Positions 44,315 to 55,249 are shown, counted from the stretch's first letter. The stretch is 64,000 nucleotides of DNA from Ceratopteris richardii (GCA_020310875.1 CM035427.1:90492977-90556976); one strand, 5' to 3'. Numbers and translations: made by a program. Notes: generated by a model not told the origin, from the letters alone.

Positions 44315-46987
44315 ATGCCGGTTACTCGGTCTGGCGGAACGTATCCTAGGAACCATAAGACTGGAACACGAAAAGTACTAAAGACAACCCTAGAAGAAGA
44401 AGGTATAACGCGGTCTGACCCAGTGGTCAAGCAAGTTAAGGACGTTAGAATTAATTCCGGTCATATTCCGGTGGAACGATCAACGCCTTTGGTACATTCT
44501 GGTGTCACTTCGACCCAGCCTATCGAAAATATAGTAATTCCAGAATCTACCAAGACGCCGCTGGAAACCAGCTTAACAATCTTGGATAAAGATTCAGAGT
44601 TATCCACGATCAGAAATACTCTAGGAAAAGAAATCGGTAAAAGCGGAAAAACACTGCATTCTGGCACAATTTCAGTTCACTCTGGTGATATTCTGGTGAT
44701 AGAAACACTAACTGGCGGCCAAGGTTTAGCATTTTTTGCGGAATCCTCAACCCAACCAGCGTGCTTGGAAGAAAGATTTCGGATATTGGACATCCAGAAG
44801 GAAGGAAAGCTGTTCGAAGTAGAGATCCGAAGTATCCTACGCCAAAACAGCACACCAGAAGGCATGCCATCTGGCGATCCAAGTTCTGATAGTTCAACCA
44901 ATCAACCTCAAGATACAGAAGAAAGGCCGAATACACTCACAATGAACGGACAACAACAGCAACAACAGTTATCTCAACCAAGGCCGCCTCCAATAGGAGT
45001 AACATGCACGAAATTTGGTGGATTCCCAGGAGATGATCCGGATGCTCACGTACGCACTTTCGAGATCAGTTATGCAGTCCTTAACCATCCACCGGATCAG
45101 GAATATAAGGCCATTGTTTTTCAATCTACATTGGTCAATGAAGCAGCTAGATGGCTTACAGAATATGAAATTAATCATTTCGGTACCTATGATGCAGTAC
45201 GAGATGCTTTTCTGCAACGATTCAGGCTAAAGAAGAATCCTGCCGAAATCTTTGATTATTTACAGAACAACCGACAGAAGGGAAATCAGACTGTCCAGGA
45301 ATATGCTACACTTTTTAGAACACACTTGCGACAGATACCACAGGCCCACGCTAACTTACCGGATGATGTCATCACTCAGTGGTTTATCAATGGTTTAACC
45401 CCGCAATTGAAACAGATCATGATCATAAGATGTGTCGGAGCAATGACGCTGGATGCAGTCATTGCCATGGCTCTGCAACTGGAATCCAAGGTCGGTGGAT
45501 TTACAGAAGATCTAGAGTGGTTAAAAACGAACAAAACTATGACTGAAGATATAACCAGACAAGTGTACTGTATCACATGCAAAAATTCAGGTCATACTAG
45601 TGCCAATTGTGCGCTAAATCAAACGTTCTGCGCTATCTGCAACACTGCCGGACACACCACCGGAAATTGTGTCTACAATGCCAGAATACAGGGAATAGCA
45701 ACAGTCAATGCTGTTATTCAAGAACATGGACAGCCAGCGAATCACTATGTACCTCCGCAACTGAGAAACAATCAACCGCAGGGATATCGGAACTACCGAG
45801 GACAGAGGAACAATAATTATAATGCAAACCGCTGGCAGAACGAACCACCACCAAAAAATCCCAATTTACCACCGCCACGCTGTCATTTTTGTGGTGAATT
45901 CGGACACATTAGAAGATTTTGCAAGGATGCAGCTGAGTATGATCAAAGGAAGAAGGAGCGGCAAAACCCAATGGCCAACATGGTACAAATTACACCGGTA
46001 GAAATGCAAACTGCTACAGTCCAGACCCGATCAGGTAAACAGTTGCAGTCAGCAGCAGAAATATTCGAACCGGGGATACGAGAACAACATAGGATGTATA
46101 ACAAGGCTAGTCACTGGACTGCAACAGAACCACCAGTGTTCCCAGAACCTATTCCGGTGACTCAGACCTCGTCGACAAAGGAAGGAACACAACAAAAGGA
46201 AGCAGAAGCGGAGCCATCATCAGTAGTAGACATAACAGCAGATACTTCTGCATCAGCAGAGACCTCAAGTTCAAAAGAGCAGGATAACCAATCTCAACAG
46301 GCCTGGGAAATTTTATCCAAAGCATCTATCACCTTGCCTCTAGGCCAACTACTAGCATTAGTACCTGGGATTCGACAACAGTTCCAGCAACAGTTCAGTC
46401 CGGTACCTTCTTGTATTCCGGCGACAGCAGCAGTTCAACCGGAACCTGATTCTACGGTTGATCATTCAGTTCCCTTGATTACAGTATGGTATAAGAATCA
46501 TAAAATTACCCAGGTATTGATTGATGGAGGCTCTGGTGTTAACATTGCGACTACAGCCTTATGCAATAGGTTAGGATGGACCAAAATCGAACCAGTTCAA
46601 TTTTTTGTTAGAATGGCAGATCAATCTAGAGTCCATCCCGTAGGACTTGTGCAAAATGTATCCATTACTTTACAAGGTACGACCTTCAAAATGAACTTTG
46701 TTATACTAGATCTACCAGAATCCACTTTGGATTACAACCTTCTGTTCGGTCGACCTTGGCTGAAGCATGCGAAGGTAATACAGGACTGGTCTGCACAAGA
46801 GCTTACGTTCAAAGATGTCAACCGTAGATATGTGGTAAAATTAGATGCTATACAACCTTGCGAACTTCACGCCAGACCATATTTTGCTGAACCAGTCCAC
46901 ATGTTAGATGGACTATCAGATGATGAAGAAGAGGAATTTCTGAAGAATAACGCTGATTTAATGACCTTAGGGACTGTTGATCTATAG
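44315..46987 (+). CDS. GypC Gag and protease
   Basis: This is an 890-residue open frame from ATG (MPVTRSGGTYPRNHK). Residues 1-225 are low-complexity and Ser/Thr-rich. A capsid-like Retrotrans_gag domain lies at about 229-395 (TKFGGFPGDDPDAHVRTFEI, EAARWLTEYEINHFGTYDAV, FLQRFRLKKNPAEIFDYLQ). Three CCHC zinc knuckles follow: CITCKNSGHTSANC (about 417), CAICNTAGHTTGNC (437) and CHFCGEFGHIRRFC (522). A Gln/Pro-rich linker precedes a retropepsin at about 720-830 with VLIDGGSGVNIATT (Asp-Gly-Gly at the active site) and LLFGRPWLKHAKVIQDW. The frame ends at TAG 46985-46987 with coding sequence continuing in frame beyond it. Most Gypsy elements have one or two knuckles. Confidence 0.92.
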   Translation: MPVTRSGGTYPRNHKTGTRKVLKTTLEEEGITRSDPVVKQVKDVRINSGHIPVERSTPLVHSGVTSTQPIENIVIPESTKTPLETSLTILDKDSELSTIRNTLGKEIGKSGKTLHSGTISVHSGDILVIETLTGGQGLAFFAESSTQPACLEERFRILDIQKEGKLFEVEIRSILRQNSTPEGMPSGDPSSDSSTNQPQDTEERPNTLTMNGQQQQQQLSQPRPPPIGVTCTKFGGFPGDDPDAHVRTFEISYAVLNHPPDQEYKAIVFQSTLVNEAARWLTEYEINHFGTYDAVRDAFLQRFRLKKNPAEIFDYLQNNRQKGNQTVQEYATLFRTHLRQIPQAHANLPDDVITQWFINGLTPQLKQIMIIRCVGAMTLDAVIAMALQLESKVGGFTEDLEWLKTNKTMTEDITRQVYCITCKNSGHTSANCALNQTFCAICNTAGHTTGNCVYNARIQGIATVNAVIQEHGQPANHYVPPQLRNNQPQGYRNYRGQRNNNYNANRWQNEPPPKNPNLPPPRCHFCGEFGHIRRFCKDAAEYDQRKKERQNPMANMVQITPVEMQTATVQTRSGKQLQSAAEIFEPGIREQHRMYNKASHWTATEPPVFPEPIPVTQTSSTKEGTQQKEAEAEPSSVVDITADTSASAETSSSKEQDNQSQQAWEILSKASITLPLGQLLALVPGIRQQFQQQFSPVPSCIPATAAVQPEPDSTVDHSVPLITVWYKNHKITQVLIDGGSGVNIATTALCNRLGWTKIEPVQFFVRMADQSRVHPVGLVQNVSITLQGTTFKMNFVILDLPESTLDYNLLFGRPWLKHAKVIQDWSAQELTFKDVNRRYVVKLDAIQPCELHARPYFAEPVHMLDGLSDDEEEEFLKNNADLMTLGTVDL

Positions 46988-48772
46988 TCCGTGATAGATA
47001 ACTGGAGCACTTCAGTTTGTACAGTTGTACCAATCACCGAAAAAACTAAGCAGGAAGATATTGTTTCAACACATGATGATGAATTACAATCACTATTCAG
47101 GTCAACAGACGATACAGAGAAACCGCAACAGTTTTATGTCTCCGAAGACTAGTTGACCTCGTACAATCTAGGAGACGAAGATCATCCACGACCTGTAAAG
47201 ATAAGGCAAAACTTACCGGAAATATTTAAGGCTGATTTGATTCGACTACTTCGCGAATTCTCAGACGTCTTTGCATGGGATTACAAAGACATGAAGGGAT
47301 TAGATCCGCGCATCTATCAGCACAGAGTCATGCTGAAGCCTGAAACTAAACCGAATAAGCAACCCAGCTACCGGATGAATCCCAATTATGCATCACAGGT
47401 AAAAGCCGAGCTTGATAGATTATTAAAGGTTGGATTCATCGTACCAATAGAACATGCTGAATGGATTTCACCAATTGTTATCGTACCAAAGAAAAATAAG
47501 CAACTGCGAATCTGTGTAGACTACCGGAAATTAAACGCAGCAACAGTATCGGATCCTTTCCCGATCCCCTTTCTGGATACCATGCTTGATAGGGTAGCAG
47601 GCCACGAAATGTATTCATTCTTAGATGGATACAGTGGTTACAATCAGGTTAGAATGGCTGAAGCAGATATACCAAAAACTGCCTTCATTACCAATTGGGG
47701 TGTCTTTGCTTGTACAATAATGTGGTTTGGGTTAAGAAATGCACCAAGCACCTTTCAGCGATGTATGCAGGAGATTTTCTCTCCTTATCTCAATTCGTTT
47801 ATGCAAGTATATCTCGATGACTTCTCGATTTTTGGAAAGATGATGGCACATTTGCTTCATCTACGGTGTTGTTTCCAAAAGTGTCGAGAGTACAGACTCT
47901 GCCTTAACCCAAGCAAATCTGTGTTTGCCGTTTCGTGTGGCAAACTACTTGGTCATATTGTATCTGCCCAAGGTATCCAAGTAGACCCAGATAAGATTTC
48001 GGCAATTTTAGAAGCCCCAGCACCCGCTACTCCGAAAGAAGTAATGCGTTTCATGGGTCAAGTACGGTGGCATGGCAGACACTTACGGTGGCTTGCTCAT
48101 CTGGCTGTACCACTGAATAGACTAATCACCAAAACTCCCGGACAGTTCGAATGGACTCAAGAATGCCAAACCATATTTGATCGACTCAAGTATTTATTGA
48201 CGCAGGCACCAATCTTACAACCACCGGACTGGGACAATCCGTTCCATGTTTTTGTCGACGCTTCAGATATTGCGATCGGTAGTATTCTGATGCAGCAAAC
48301 ACATAAGTGGTTTCGCCCTGTTTATTACGCCAGCAAAAGGCTTGCACCTGCAGAAAAGAACTATTCTACCACCGAAAGAGAATGTCTAGGATTAATTTAC
48401 TCCATCAAAAAGTTCAGACATTATCTACTAGGCCGGAAATTCACCTTTCATGTGGATCATGCTGCCCTCGTCTATCTAGTAAGACAGCAACATTTAGGCG
48501 GACGATTAGCACGATGGGTGCTACTCTTGCAAGAATTCGACTATGAAGTCATTCACCGACCTAGAAATGCACATGCCTTAGCAGATTTCTTATCTCGTCT
48601 AGATTTTGGTGAAGCTCCGATAGGCATAGATGACACGACTCCAGCAATTTATAGTTCTGAGCCACTGACCGATGAGACTGCCGAATCACAAGCAACACCT
48701 ACATATTATGATCAGATTCGAACTTTTCTCACCGAAGGATGCTTTCCATGTGAGACTGCCAAGGTAGTTTGA
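46988..48772 (+). CDS. GypC reverse transcriptase and RNase H
   Basis: It is in frame with Gag-protease after TAG 46985, with another TAG at 47150-47152; the uninterrupted frame is 47153-48772. RT motifs: WISPIVIVPKKNKQLRICVD, MYSFLDGYSGYNQVRMAE, LRNAPSTFQRCMQEIF, the catalytic Y-L-D-D near 47811-47822, LNPSKSVFAVSCGKLLGHIV. RNase H: FHVFVDASDIAIGSILMQQ, TTERECLGLIYSIKKFRHYL, FHVDHAALVYLV, AHALADFLSRLDFG. All catalytic acidic residues are visible. TGA at 48770-48772 precedes R-K-I-A-I-F, where Arg or Trp is likely. Both TAGs fit a lost Gln. Confidence 0.92.
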
Positions 48773-49969
48773 AGGAAAATTGCAATCTTTAGCTGCCGAT
48801 TCCAGTTAGTTGCGGGAGAACTATATTATGTAGATCACACCGGAATCTTACTTCGATGTGTTCCCCCGCATGAAATTAACTCGGTCATCACAATGGCTCA
48901 TTCGACCCCTACTGGTGGTCACTTTGCCACAGATTTGACTCACCGGAAAATTCTGCAAGGAGGTCTCTGGTGGCCAACTATGTACAGAGATGTGGCCCAA
49001 TTCATCAAAAACTGTGATACCTGTCAAAGGTCTGGACAATCACTGCAACGACACTTCTTTCCCTTGCAGCCTATTATGCCACTCGAACCATTTCAAAAAT
49101 GGGGATTAGATTTTATCGGTCCAATCACACCTCCAGCAGTCTTCAATAACAACAGATACATACTAACCTGTATAGACTATGCAACGAGATGGGTAGAAGC
49201 TTGGGCTTTACGGTCTGCTACAGCGGTTGCAGTAGCAAAATGTCTGCTAAATGATGTCTTCCCACGATTTGGCTTACCACTCGAATTGGTGACAGATCAA
49301 GGTACTCACTTCGTAAATCAATTAATGAAGGTACTCACCCAATCATTCCAGGTGATACACAAACGCAGCTCTCCATATTACCCTCATGCCAATGGTTTGG
49401 CCGAAAGTACAAACAAATCACTATTGAATATCCTCCGGAAACTGATCATGGAAGCACCGGAAAGATGGGATCAACTACTACCTGCAGTATTATGGGCATA
49501 CCGAACTACATATAAGGTAACAACAGGCTTGACACCTTTCAAACTAGCTTATGGCTTAGAAGCAATAGCACCCATGGAAGTAGTCATCCCAAGTCTGCGT
49601 GTAGCAATCACTCAGAAGATGCTACCGGAAGATTCGCTGACAGCACGAATGGAAGCACTTAGAGAACTTGATGAGCACCAATGGCTCAACTTTTTAACCA
49701 TACGTGAAGTACAACTAAGGCAAGCCAAGACACACGATCGATATTTGAAGACTCCAATCTTTTCGGTAGGTCAGCTTGTACTCTTCTATAACGCAAAATC
49801 CGATAGAGCAGCAGGAAAGTTCAAACTACGATGGTTCGGCCCTTTTAAGATCTCAAAGCAAGTCAGTCCGGCAACTTTTCGGTTGACTACGTTGACCGGA
49901 AATCCACTCCCAAAAGTAATCTATGGGTCGAATTTGCGGCCATATCATCACGCCACTAGCCCGCATTAA
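48773..49969 (+). CDS. GypC integrase
   Basis: It is in frame with RT-RNase H after TGA 48770. HHCC domain: H-S-T-P-T-G-G-H at about 48899, with C-D-T-C-Q-R-S near 49013. Core: WGLDFIGPITPP (first Asp), YATRWVEAWAL, LVTDQGTHFVNQL (second Asp), SSPYYPHANGLAESTNKSL (Glu). C-terminus: VGQLVLFYNAKSDRAAGKFK, LRWFGPFKISKQVSPATFRL, VIYGSNLRPYHH, a GPF-type module. It ends at 49969 (TAA). No chromodomain and no second protease are present, unlike GypA. Confidence 0.93.
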   Translation, partial: RKIAIFSCRFQLVAGELYYVDHTGILLRCVPPHEINSVITMAHSTPTGGHFATDLTHRKILQGGLWWPTMYRDVAQFIKNCDTCQRSGQSLQRHFFPLQPIMPLEPFQKWGLDFIGPITPPAVFNNNRYILTCIDYATRWVEAWALRSATAVAVAKCLLNDVFPRFGLPLELVTDQGTHFVNQLMKVLTQSFQVIHKRSSPYYPHANGLAESTNKSLLNILRKLIMEAPERWDQLLPAVLWAYRTTYKVTTGLTPFKLAYGLEAIAPMEVVIPSLRVAITQKMLPEDSLTARMEALRELDEHQWLNFLTIREVQLRQAKTHDRYLKTPIFSVGQLVLFYNAKSDRAAGKFKLRWFGPFKISKQVSPATFRLTTLTGNPLPKVIYGSNLRPYHHATSPH

Positions 49970-50284
49970 ATTTTTCGGTGATGGACCACGTTTTGTTTAA
50001 TCTTTTCCTTTTTTTCTTCTTTCTTCTTTTTATAAATAGTCGTGTTTTGTACAATCTTTATGTGACCAGCCGCCCCCCTTTACCAGTCACTCGAGTACGC
50101 ACACCTGCATGAAAACAAGCATCATTCCCGCACTGCACAATGATACCCACCCCTTTTTCCTCCCCACCGTGTTGTTCCTACTTAACTCTATCGACAGCAC
50201 CGAACATGCTATTGTGTTGTATGTTAGTATTCTGAGCCCTCGTGCATTCTGCATCCGTGTTCATTGTCTGTCTCAGTAAACGCC
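49970..50284 (+). promoter_or_regulatory. GypC spacer with TATA-like box and acceptor-like site
   Basis: This 315-bp non-coding spacer precedes the 3' gene. TATAAATA at 50031-50038 follows a T/C-rich tract. At the far end GTTCATTGTCTGTCTCAG (AG at 50275-50276) is a strong plant-like 3' splice site, eight bases before the ATG at 50285. The 3' gene could therefore be made from a spliced RNA or from an internal promoter. Both are inferences. Confidence 0.45.
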
Positions 50285-52375
50285 ATGGAAGCAATAGCCA
50301 ACTATGCTGCCTTTTGCGATGGTATCCCTACCGAGGTAGGTGAATACCTACGTTGCAGAGGGTTGGCCAACTTCGCTGAGTTGCCTTGGCACTTGGTGGA
50401 AGCCCATCCTTTCTTCACGCAAATCATCACCGCCATTGCTCAGTCCCCCGCCACCAAACGCCAATGGGTCTTCCTCTCGCTCCCTTCGCGAACAGTCATC
50501 ACCTTCCAAGCCTTCGCTGAAGCCTATCGCCTCAACCCGCAAGGCCGTGAAAATGGCCCTAGTATTCCCACTGCCCGCATGACCGAACTATTCCCCCGCT
50601 CTTCGTCCAACGAATACGCCATTCTCTGCCGCCCCGAACCCGAACGATCCACCCTGCAATTCTTAGTCGCCATACTCAACCTGCAGAAGCGCACCTACGG
50701 CATCTCACGCCCATTCTATTCCGCTTTAGATTTAGCTGCCCAAGAACCTGTGAACTTTGCATCATACTTTTTCCTTAGAATCCATAAAGAATGTGTAGCT
50801 ATAGTGAAGCAACTCCAAAAGGGTACCACCCCGCACTCTCGCCTTCCCCATATCATCTCATTCCTTTTCCCAGCCATCCTTGCCGCACAACCACCACCCC
50901 AAGGTCCCATACTTAGGCACAAAGAATCAGTTCAACCACTCGACGACGAGGAAGAAGAAGATGAGGAGATCAACCAGCTCTTCTGCAATAAGAGAATTCG
51001 GATCAGCTCCTCAAAAAGCGAAGTACAAGGATCCGCCGGAAAGAATCAAGACACTAACGAAGAACAAGAAGAGACCTTCCACGACACAGCCACTTCCATC
51101 CACAATGAATCATCGGCCGACCACCTCGACCAACAGAATCACACAGAAACAGAACCAGTCTCAATCGAAGAAGCATCAGCATGACGAGAAGACGAACAGC
51201 AAGTGATCGACAGCGCACTTGACACCCTACTGAAGGCCGTAGAATCCACCATCGCCCACAATACAGGTGAACACCAACCCATCCATCAAGTAACTCACAC
51301 TGCATCCCCTGGTCCTCAATCCCCACCAGTCACCCCTTTCCCCCTGCCAATTTCCGAATCTTCTTCATCCTCCCCCAATTATTCACCCCCGACATCCCCC
51401 CAAATCCATACCCAAACCTCTGCACCATCACAACACCCGCTCCTCCTTCCCTCTGTTCCGATCTTTTCTGAATTGGCTACCATGGGCCAAATGCTCATTA
51501 CCCTCTCACAACAACTTCCGGTACAGCTGAGTGAGGTCGCAAATACCATTCGGCAAGACCTACAGCATAAAGTCGACCTCCTGGAAGCCGACATCAGCCC
51601 ACTCCAAGAAGAAGTCGACGCCGTAAAAGCGGAGAATCATCAATTACAGACACAATTAGCAGATCTCCAAGCACAATTTTTGGCACACCAGGCCGTGATA
51701 CAGCAAAGGGATGCAGCACTGGAGCAGCTTGCTACCAAAGAACAGCTATTACACGCAGCACACGAAGAAATCCGGGAATTGAAGACCGCACTCCAAGAAA
51801 AAGAAGACATCAGCTCATCCCTAGAAGAATTGGTCGAAGAAACGAAGGCCCAATTGCAGGAAACCATCCAGAAGAATCAAGACCAACAGAGAGAAGCAAA
51901 ACAAGTCCAAGACGAGCTACGAAGAGCCCAGGAATGTTTGGACGAGGTAAACAGAATGCTGAGACACCAATTAACCAGGGAAGCAAAATACCAAAAAGAT
52001 CTGGCAAATGCTCGAAGAGAACGAGATGCATATTCCAAAACGATCGAATTTCAGAACCAGCAATTCGAGCCATTAGACAACCAACTGCGAAATCAGAAGG
52101 ATCGAGTCACGGATATGCAGCAGAAAGTCACTGAAATGAAGACATCCCGGGACGCTGCATTATCCAACGAATTCTATTTAAAAGAGGCCTTCTTACAGAC
52201 CCAAGCCAAAATTTTGTTAACCCAAGCCATAGCCATTAGCTCCGTTAGAACCGACGCTCAGTTATTAGAACCCAATACTTTAGTTCAGATGATAGAAACC
52301 ATTAAAAAGAAAATCACCCAAACATTTAGGCTTGCCCGCAATATGTATTTAGAAGGACTAGTAGCAGATCCATAG
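50285..52375 (+). CDS. GypC 3' gene product (globular domain plus coiled coil)
   Basis: ATG at 50285 (MEAIANYAAFCDGIPTEVGE) opens a frame of about 696 residues with one TGA at 51182-51184 (likely Arg). Residues 1-215 are globular: LPWHLVEAHPFFTQIITAIA, KRQWVFLSLPSRTVITFQAF, STLQFLVAILNLQKRTYGIS, PVNFASYFFLRIHKECVAIV, LPHIISFLFPA. A linker with an acidic run (DDEEEEDEEI, about residue 220) and Ser/Pro/Gln-rich sequence follows. From about residue 410 to 625 there is a long coiled coil (VDLLEADISPLQEEVDAVK, ENHQLQTQLADLQAQFLAHQ), then a helical end (KITQTFRLARNMYLEGLV). No signal peptide or membrane helix is visible. The layout parallels the GypA 3' gene. The N-terminal domain may belong to the 'putative plant transposon protein' group, unverified. 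Confidence 0.85.
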
Positions 52376-52409
52376 GAACCTGCGGGTTCGAGTCCACCGT
52401 GCGTGCCAG
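52376..52409 (+). other. GypC pre-LTR segment: tRNA B-box-like sequence, no polypurine tract
   Basis: The 34 bases before the right LTR contain GGTTCGAGTCC (52384-52394), an exact match to the RNA polymerase III B-box consensus GGTTCGANTCC. They end ...GTGCGTGCCAG with CCA close to the LTR. No run of purines abuts the LTR. It looks like the 3' end of a tRNA gene, but T-stem pairing is imperfect. Confidence 0.6.
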
Positions 52410-53411
52410 TGTTAGACGGCCGCCGAACAAGGACAAATGTACTAGGACAGGTGTCTTAAATGTAAAAGAACCTTTCGGGAAACGCGCAGGTAACTAAAGA
52501 TTCGCGCACCCTTGTAAAAAATCTTCTATATAAGGAAATGAAAGAAGAGTGGCCTAGAGCCCGTTTTTGGGGAATTGTAAGTGTACTGGTTGTAGTTTGT
52601 AGAGCATTGAGAAGAGTGAACTCTACTCGGTTCTGTTCTGTCTGTTCTGTGCTCCGTCTAGTCGTTTATTTGCACCATAGTGCAGAGTGCGAATTAGTAA
52701 TCTCGTGTTACGAATCTGCTCGGTAATGGTTGAATGTGCCTCTGAGTGCTAATAAGTTGCAGTGTGTTACTTGTCAGTAGTATGCTGAACAAGGAATGTG
52801 GAAGTTTGGAAAGTAGTCCCGAACTGTTCGCGTGTTAACATTTTTTGTAAGTGACCAAGATCGATGCATTAGTCTACGTTCACTATTGATTCCGATCACA
52901 TGACGACTAATATCTGTAATGGTTGAAGTGCGAGTAGGTCATTGTTAAGTCTGTAACGAGTCGATTGTTGTCAAGACATTTGTTGCTCGTAGTTGGTATA
53001 CGATGAGTTGTAATTCCAGTATATATATATATGTATGTGTTTGGTATACCTGTCTGTTCTGAAGAAGTACGTATTAGGTGATCTCCGTTCACTGAAGTAG
53101 AGTATTCTACTGGACATAAATCACCGGACTACTGCTCAGATCATCATAGCAGTACTAGTTCGGAAATTCTAAGTCCAGTACAACGAACAGTCATCGGTTG
53201 TGAAGAACTGCGCACGGAGCTAAGACGCTAGAAGTAATTATAATTGTGTAATAAGTTGGGAAAATAGTATAGGGCCTCTGTCTAAAAGATCCCTACCACT
53301 CCCAAGGACCCACGTGGCTCAGAGGTAATTTACGGTTAGGAAAGATTCGGAAACGGCTGAACTTGAAGTATTTTGAGCCTGAAGTCGGAAGTTAACAATT
53401 AACGTTTAACA
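52410..53411 (+). repeat. GypC right LTR
   Basis: It is 1002 bp, equal in length to the left LTR, with about 20 scattered differences. TATA-like box at 52527-52535. Target duplication AGTG follows at 53412. Confidence 0.95.
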
Positions 53412-53415
53412 AGTG

Positions 53416-54250
53416 CCATACTCTCCAACGAGCATACAGTCGTCATGATGATGAGAGTTAATGGGTCTCTTTCTTATATTCTTTCTGTTCCTGGAGTGAT
53501 TCGGACATACTTTTATCACTTACAAAGAATGAAGACCTGATCTAGAACGGATTCGTGCATAGGCAGATCCATCATGCATTGCCTTAGTCTCCATTCACAC
53601 TTCAGCTATAAAGGGCTGCCCAAGGATAGCCTCATATGAACAACGGTCCTGGACGAAGAAGTGGAATTCCTCAGAAATCCCTCCTATCGTCATAGGCACG
53701 AAGGTGCATGCCCTGAGTAGTGCTCTAGATCCATTATGTCCTCATCCTCCATCCATGGTCTTTATCTATTGGCCACCTAAACTAATCATATAACTTCTTG
53801 GAGATCACATTTATTTCTGATCCTGAGTCAATCAAGACCAGAGCAAAACATGAATCCTCATTGCTCTCTAATTTCATCTTCATTTCAGGTGTCCCTATTT
53901 CCCAAAAAGTCTTCGTAAACTCACTTTCTATCTTCTCATCTCGTCATCAGGTATAATAGGACCTAGGGAATTCTTATGGCACCTTGCAACCTCATCATCA
54001 TCGTCATCAGAAGTATCACTCAATGCTACCGCCTCATTTGTCACTTGGGTATCTTCAGTCACCTCTTCCATCTCTACATCTTCAAGTAATGGAAACCTCT
54101 TTCTCTTTATCAACTTAATAAAGTTGTCCTTGAATTCAGGCTTCGCTATGGAGAAGACTTGCTCCAAGGACATGGTCACTTGGCTTTTTAGTAGAATATC
54201 ATTCAATATCTCTCTTGCATCATTTTTCTTTTCCAACTCAGAAATCAAAA
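53416..54250 (-). pseudogene. GypB protease and end of gag (right side of GypC)
   Basis: On the minus strand: MISELEKKNDAREILNDILL, SLEQVFSIAKPEFKDNFIKL, an acidic run (DTSDDDDDE), then a stop, ESEFTKTFWEIGTPEMKMKL, and a retropepsin, ALVLIDSGSEINVISKKLYD (Asp-Ser-Gly near 53850). After that the frame decays with multiple stops up to the GypC insertion (D-D-C-M-L-V-G-E-Y-G-T). It is the counterpart of LIDHRTEINLMS at 1890 in the plus-strand GypB fragment. Confidence 0.78.
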
Positions 54251-55249
54251 CAACTTTTGGGGTCTTTTTCTTTTTCTTCTTCTTCTCTTTATCCTTCTCT
54301 TGAATATCCCCCTAAGTTTCATCAGTCTTCTGAATAGGCTTCTTTCTCTTTCTCTTTAGTTGGCTCTTGGATCTTAATTGGACCAGTTGGCCTCTTTCCC
54401 TCTTTTATCTCCTTCTTCTTTGCCTCTGCCTGAGAAACAACAGGCTCCTTAAATTGTACTTTCTTTTTAGGCTCTTTAGCCTTCTCTTCATTAGCCTCTT
54501 GACTTTGCTTCTTTCTTACTCTCCTCTCTGGCTCAACCACGCACAAAACCATTTTGATTTTGAGGATTTTGATTAACTTGTGGTGGGAAATTTTGAAATT
54601 AAGGATTTTGTTGATAAGGTATTGCTTGAATAAAATAATTAGGATTTTGATAAGGCAATTGATGTATTTGAGGAGCTTGGGGAGCAACATGTGGTACTTG
54701 AGGTGCAAGAGGAGCTTCCATAGTATACAGTTGATGATTTTGAAAATTTTGGTTTTTTGAGGATTTTGAAAAGCTGTTTGAGAAGCTTGAGGATACATGT
54801 TTTGATACATTTGAGGATTTTAAAAGATCTTCAGGAAGACCAAAAATCATAGCTTGCTCTTCAAACAAATCTAAGTAGCTTGTAATGTTGATGCCATTGA
54901 ATTTTCCCTTCTCTTTCACGCGAACCTTTTGATGCCTTTTTATAGTTGAAATTGGAGCCAAAATTTGAATTCAAAATTCAATAGAAGAGACTATTCTTTG
55001 GTCTTGTTTCTCAACAATAAGGGATTTGAATCCTTCCTCCATCTTATGTGAATAAGCGAGTGATGCACGATGTTCTAGATCTCTCACAAATGCATTTACT
55101 TCATGACGAAGATGTGCACGATATTGTGAGAAATCTAGTGCAACACTCAAGAATGATGATGATGATATGATGAGATGAAAAATATGAAACAAAAAATATG
55201 GATCACAACCTCCCAACAAGATCAAAATCAAATGCCACAAAGCGATTCA
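54251..55249 (-). pseudogene. GypB gag (right side of GypC)
   Basis: From LTR-E: SSSSFLSVALDFSQYRAHLR, HEVNAFVRDLEHRASLAYSH and EGFKSLIVEKQDQRIVSSIEF, a helical start. After a frame change comes KVRVKEKGKFNGINITSYLD, LFEEQAMIFGLPEDLL, the start of a capsid-like region. It then runs into a low-complexity Gln/Asn/Pro stretch (54600-54760), and a Lys/Glu-rich basic linker (KAKEPKKKVQFKEPVVS). No zinc knuckle is visible here, so part of the gag appears deleted. AT-rich slippage near 54560-54800 creates competing open frames, which I treat as shadows. Confidence 0.7.

Larger units (their letters stand above)
43138..53411 (+). mobile_element. GypC: complete, nearly intact Gypsy retrotransposon with 3' gene
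   Basis: This 10.3-kb element has two 1002-bp LTRs, a PBS and a matching target duplication. Gag, protease, RT, RNase H and integrase form a single frame (44315-49969) with only three stops. A second long frame (50285-52375) with one stop follows. LTR differences number about 20 by eye. RT has Y-L-D-D and the protease Asp-Gly-Gly. A canonical polypurine tract before the right LTR is not visible. It sits inside the minus-strand GypB element. Confidence 0.95.

Noticed and set aside
44461..44936. Minus-strand frames opposite GypC gag
   Set aside because: They mirror a long well-supported plus-strand gene with clear domains.
52380..52409. Complete tRNA gene
   Set aside because: Only a B-box-like T-arm and a CCA-like end are visible; upstream sequence is the end of the 3' gene and gives no cloverleaf.
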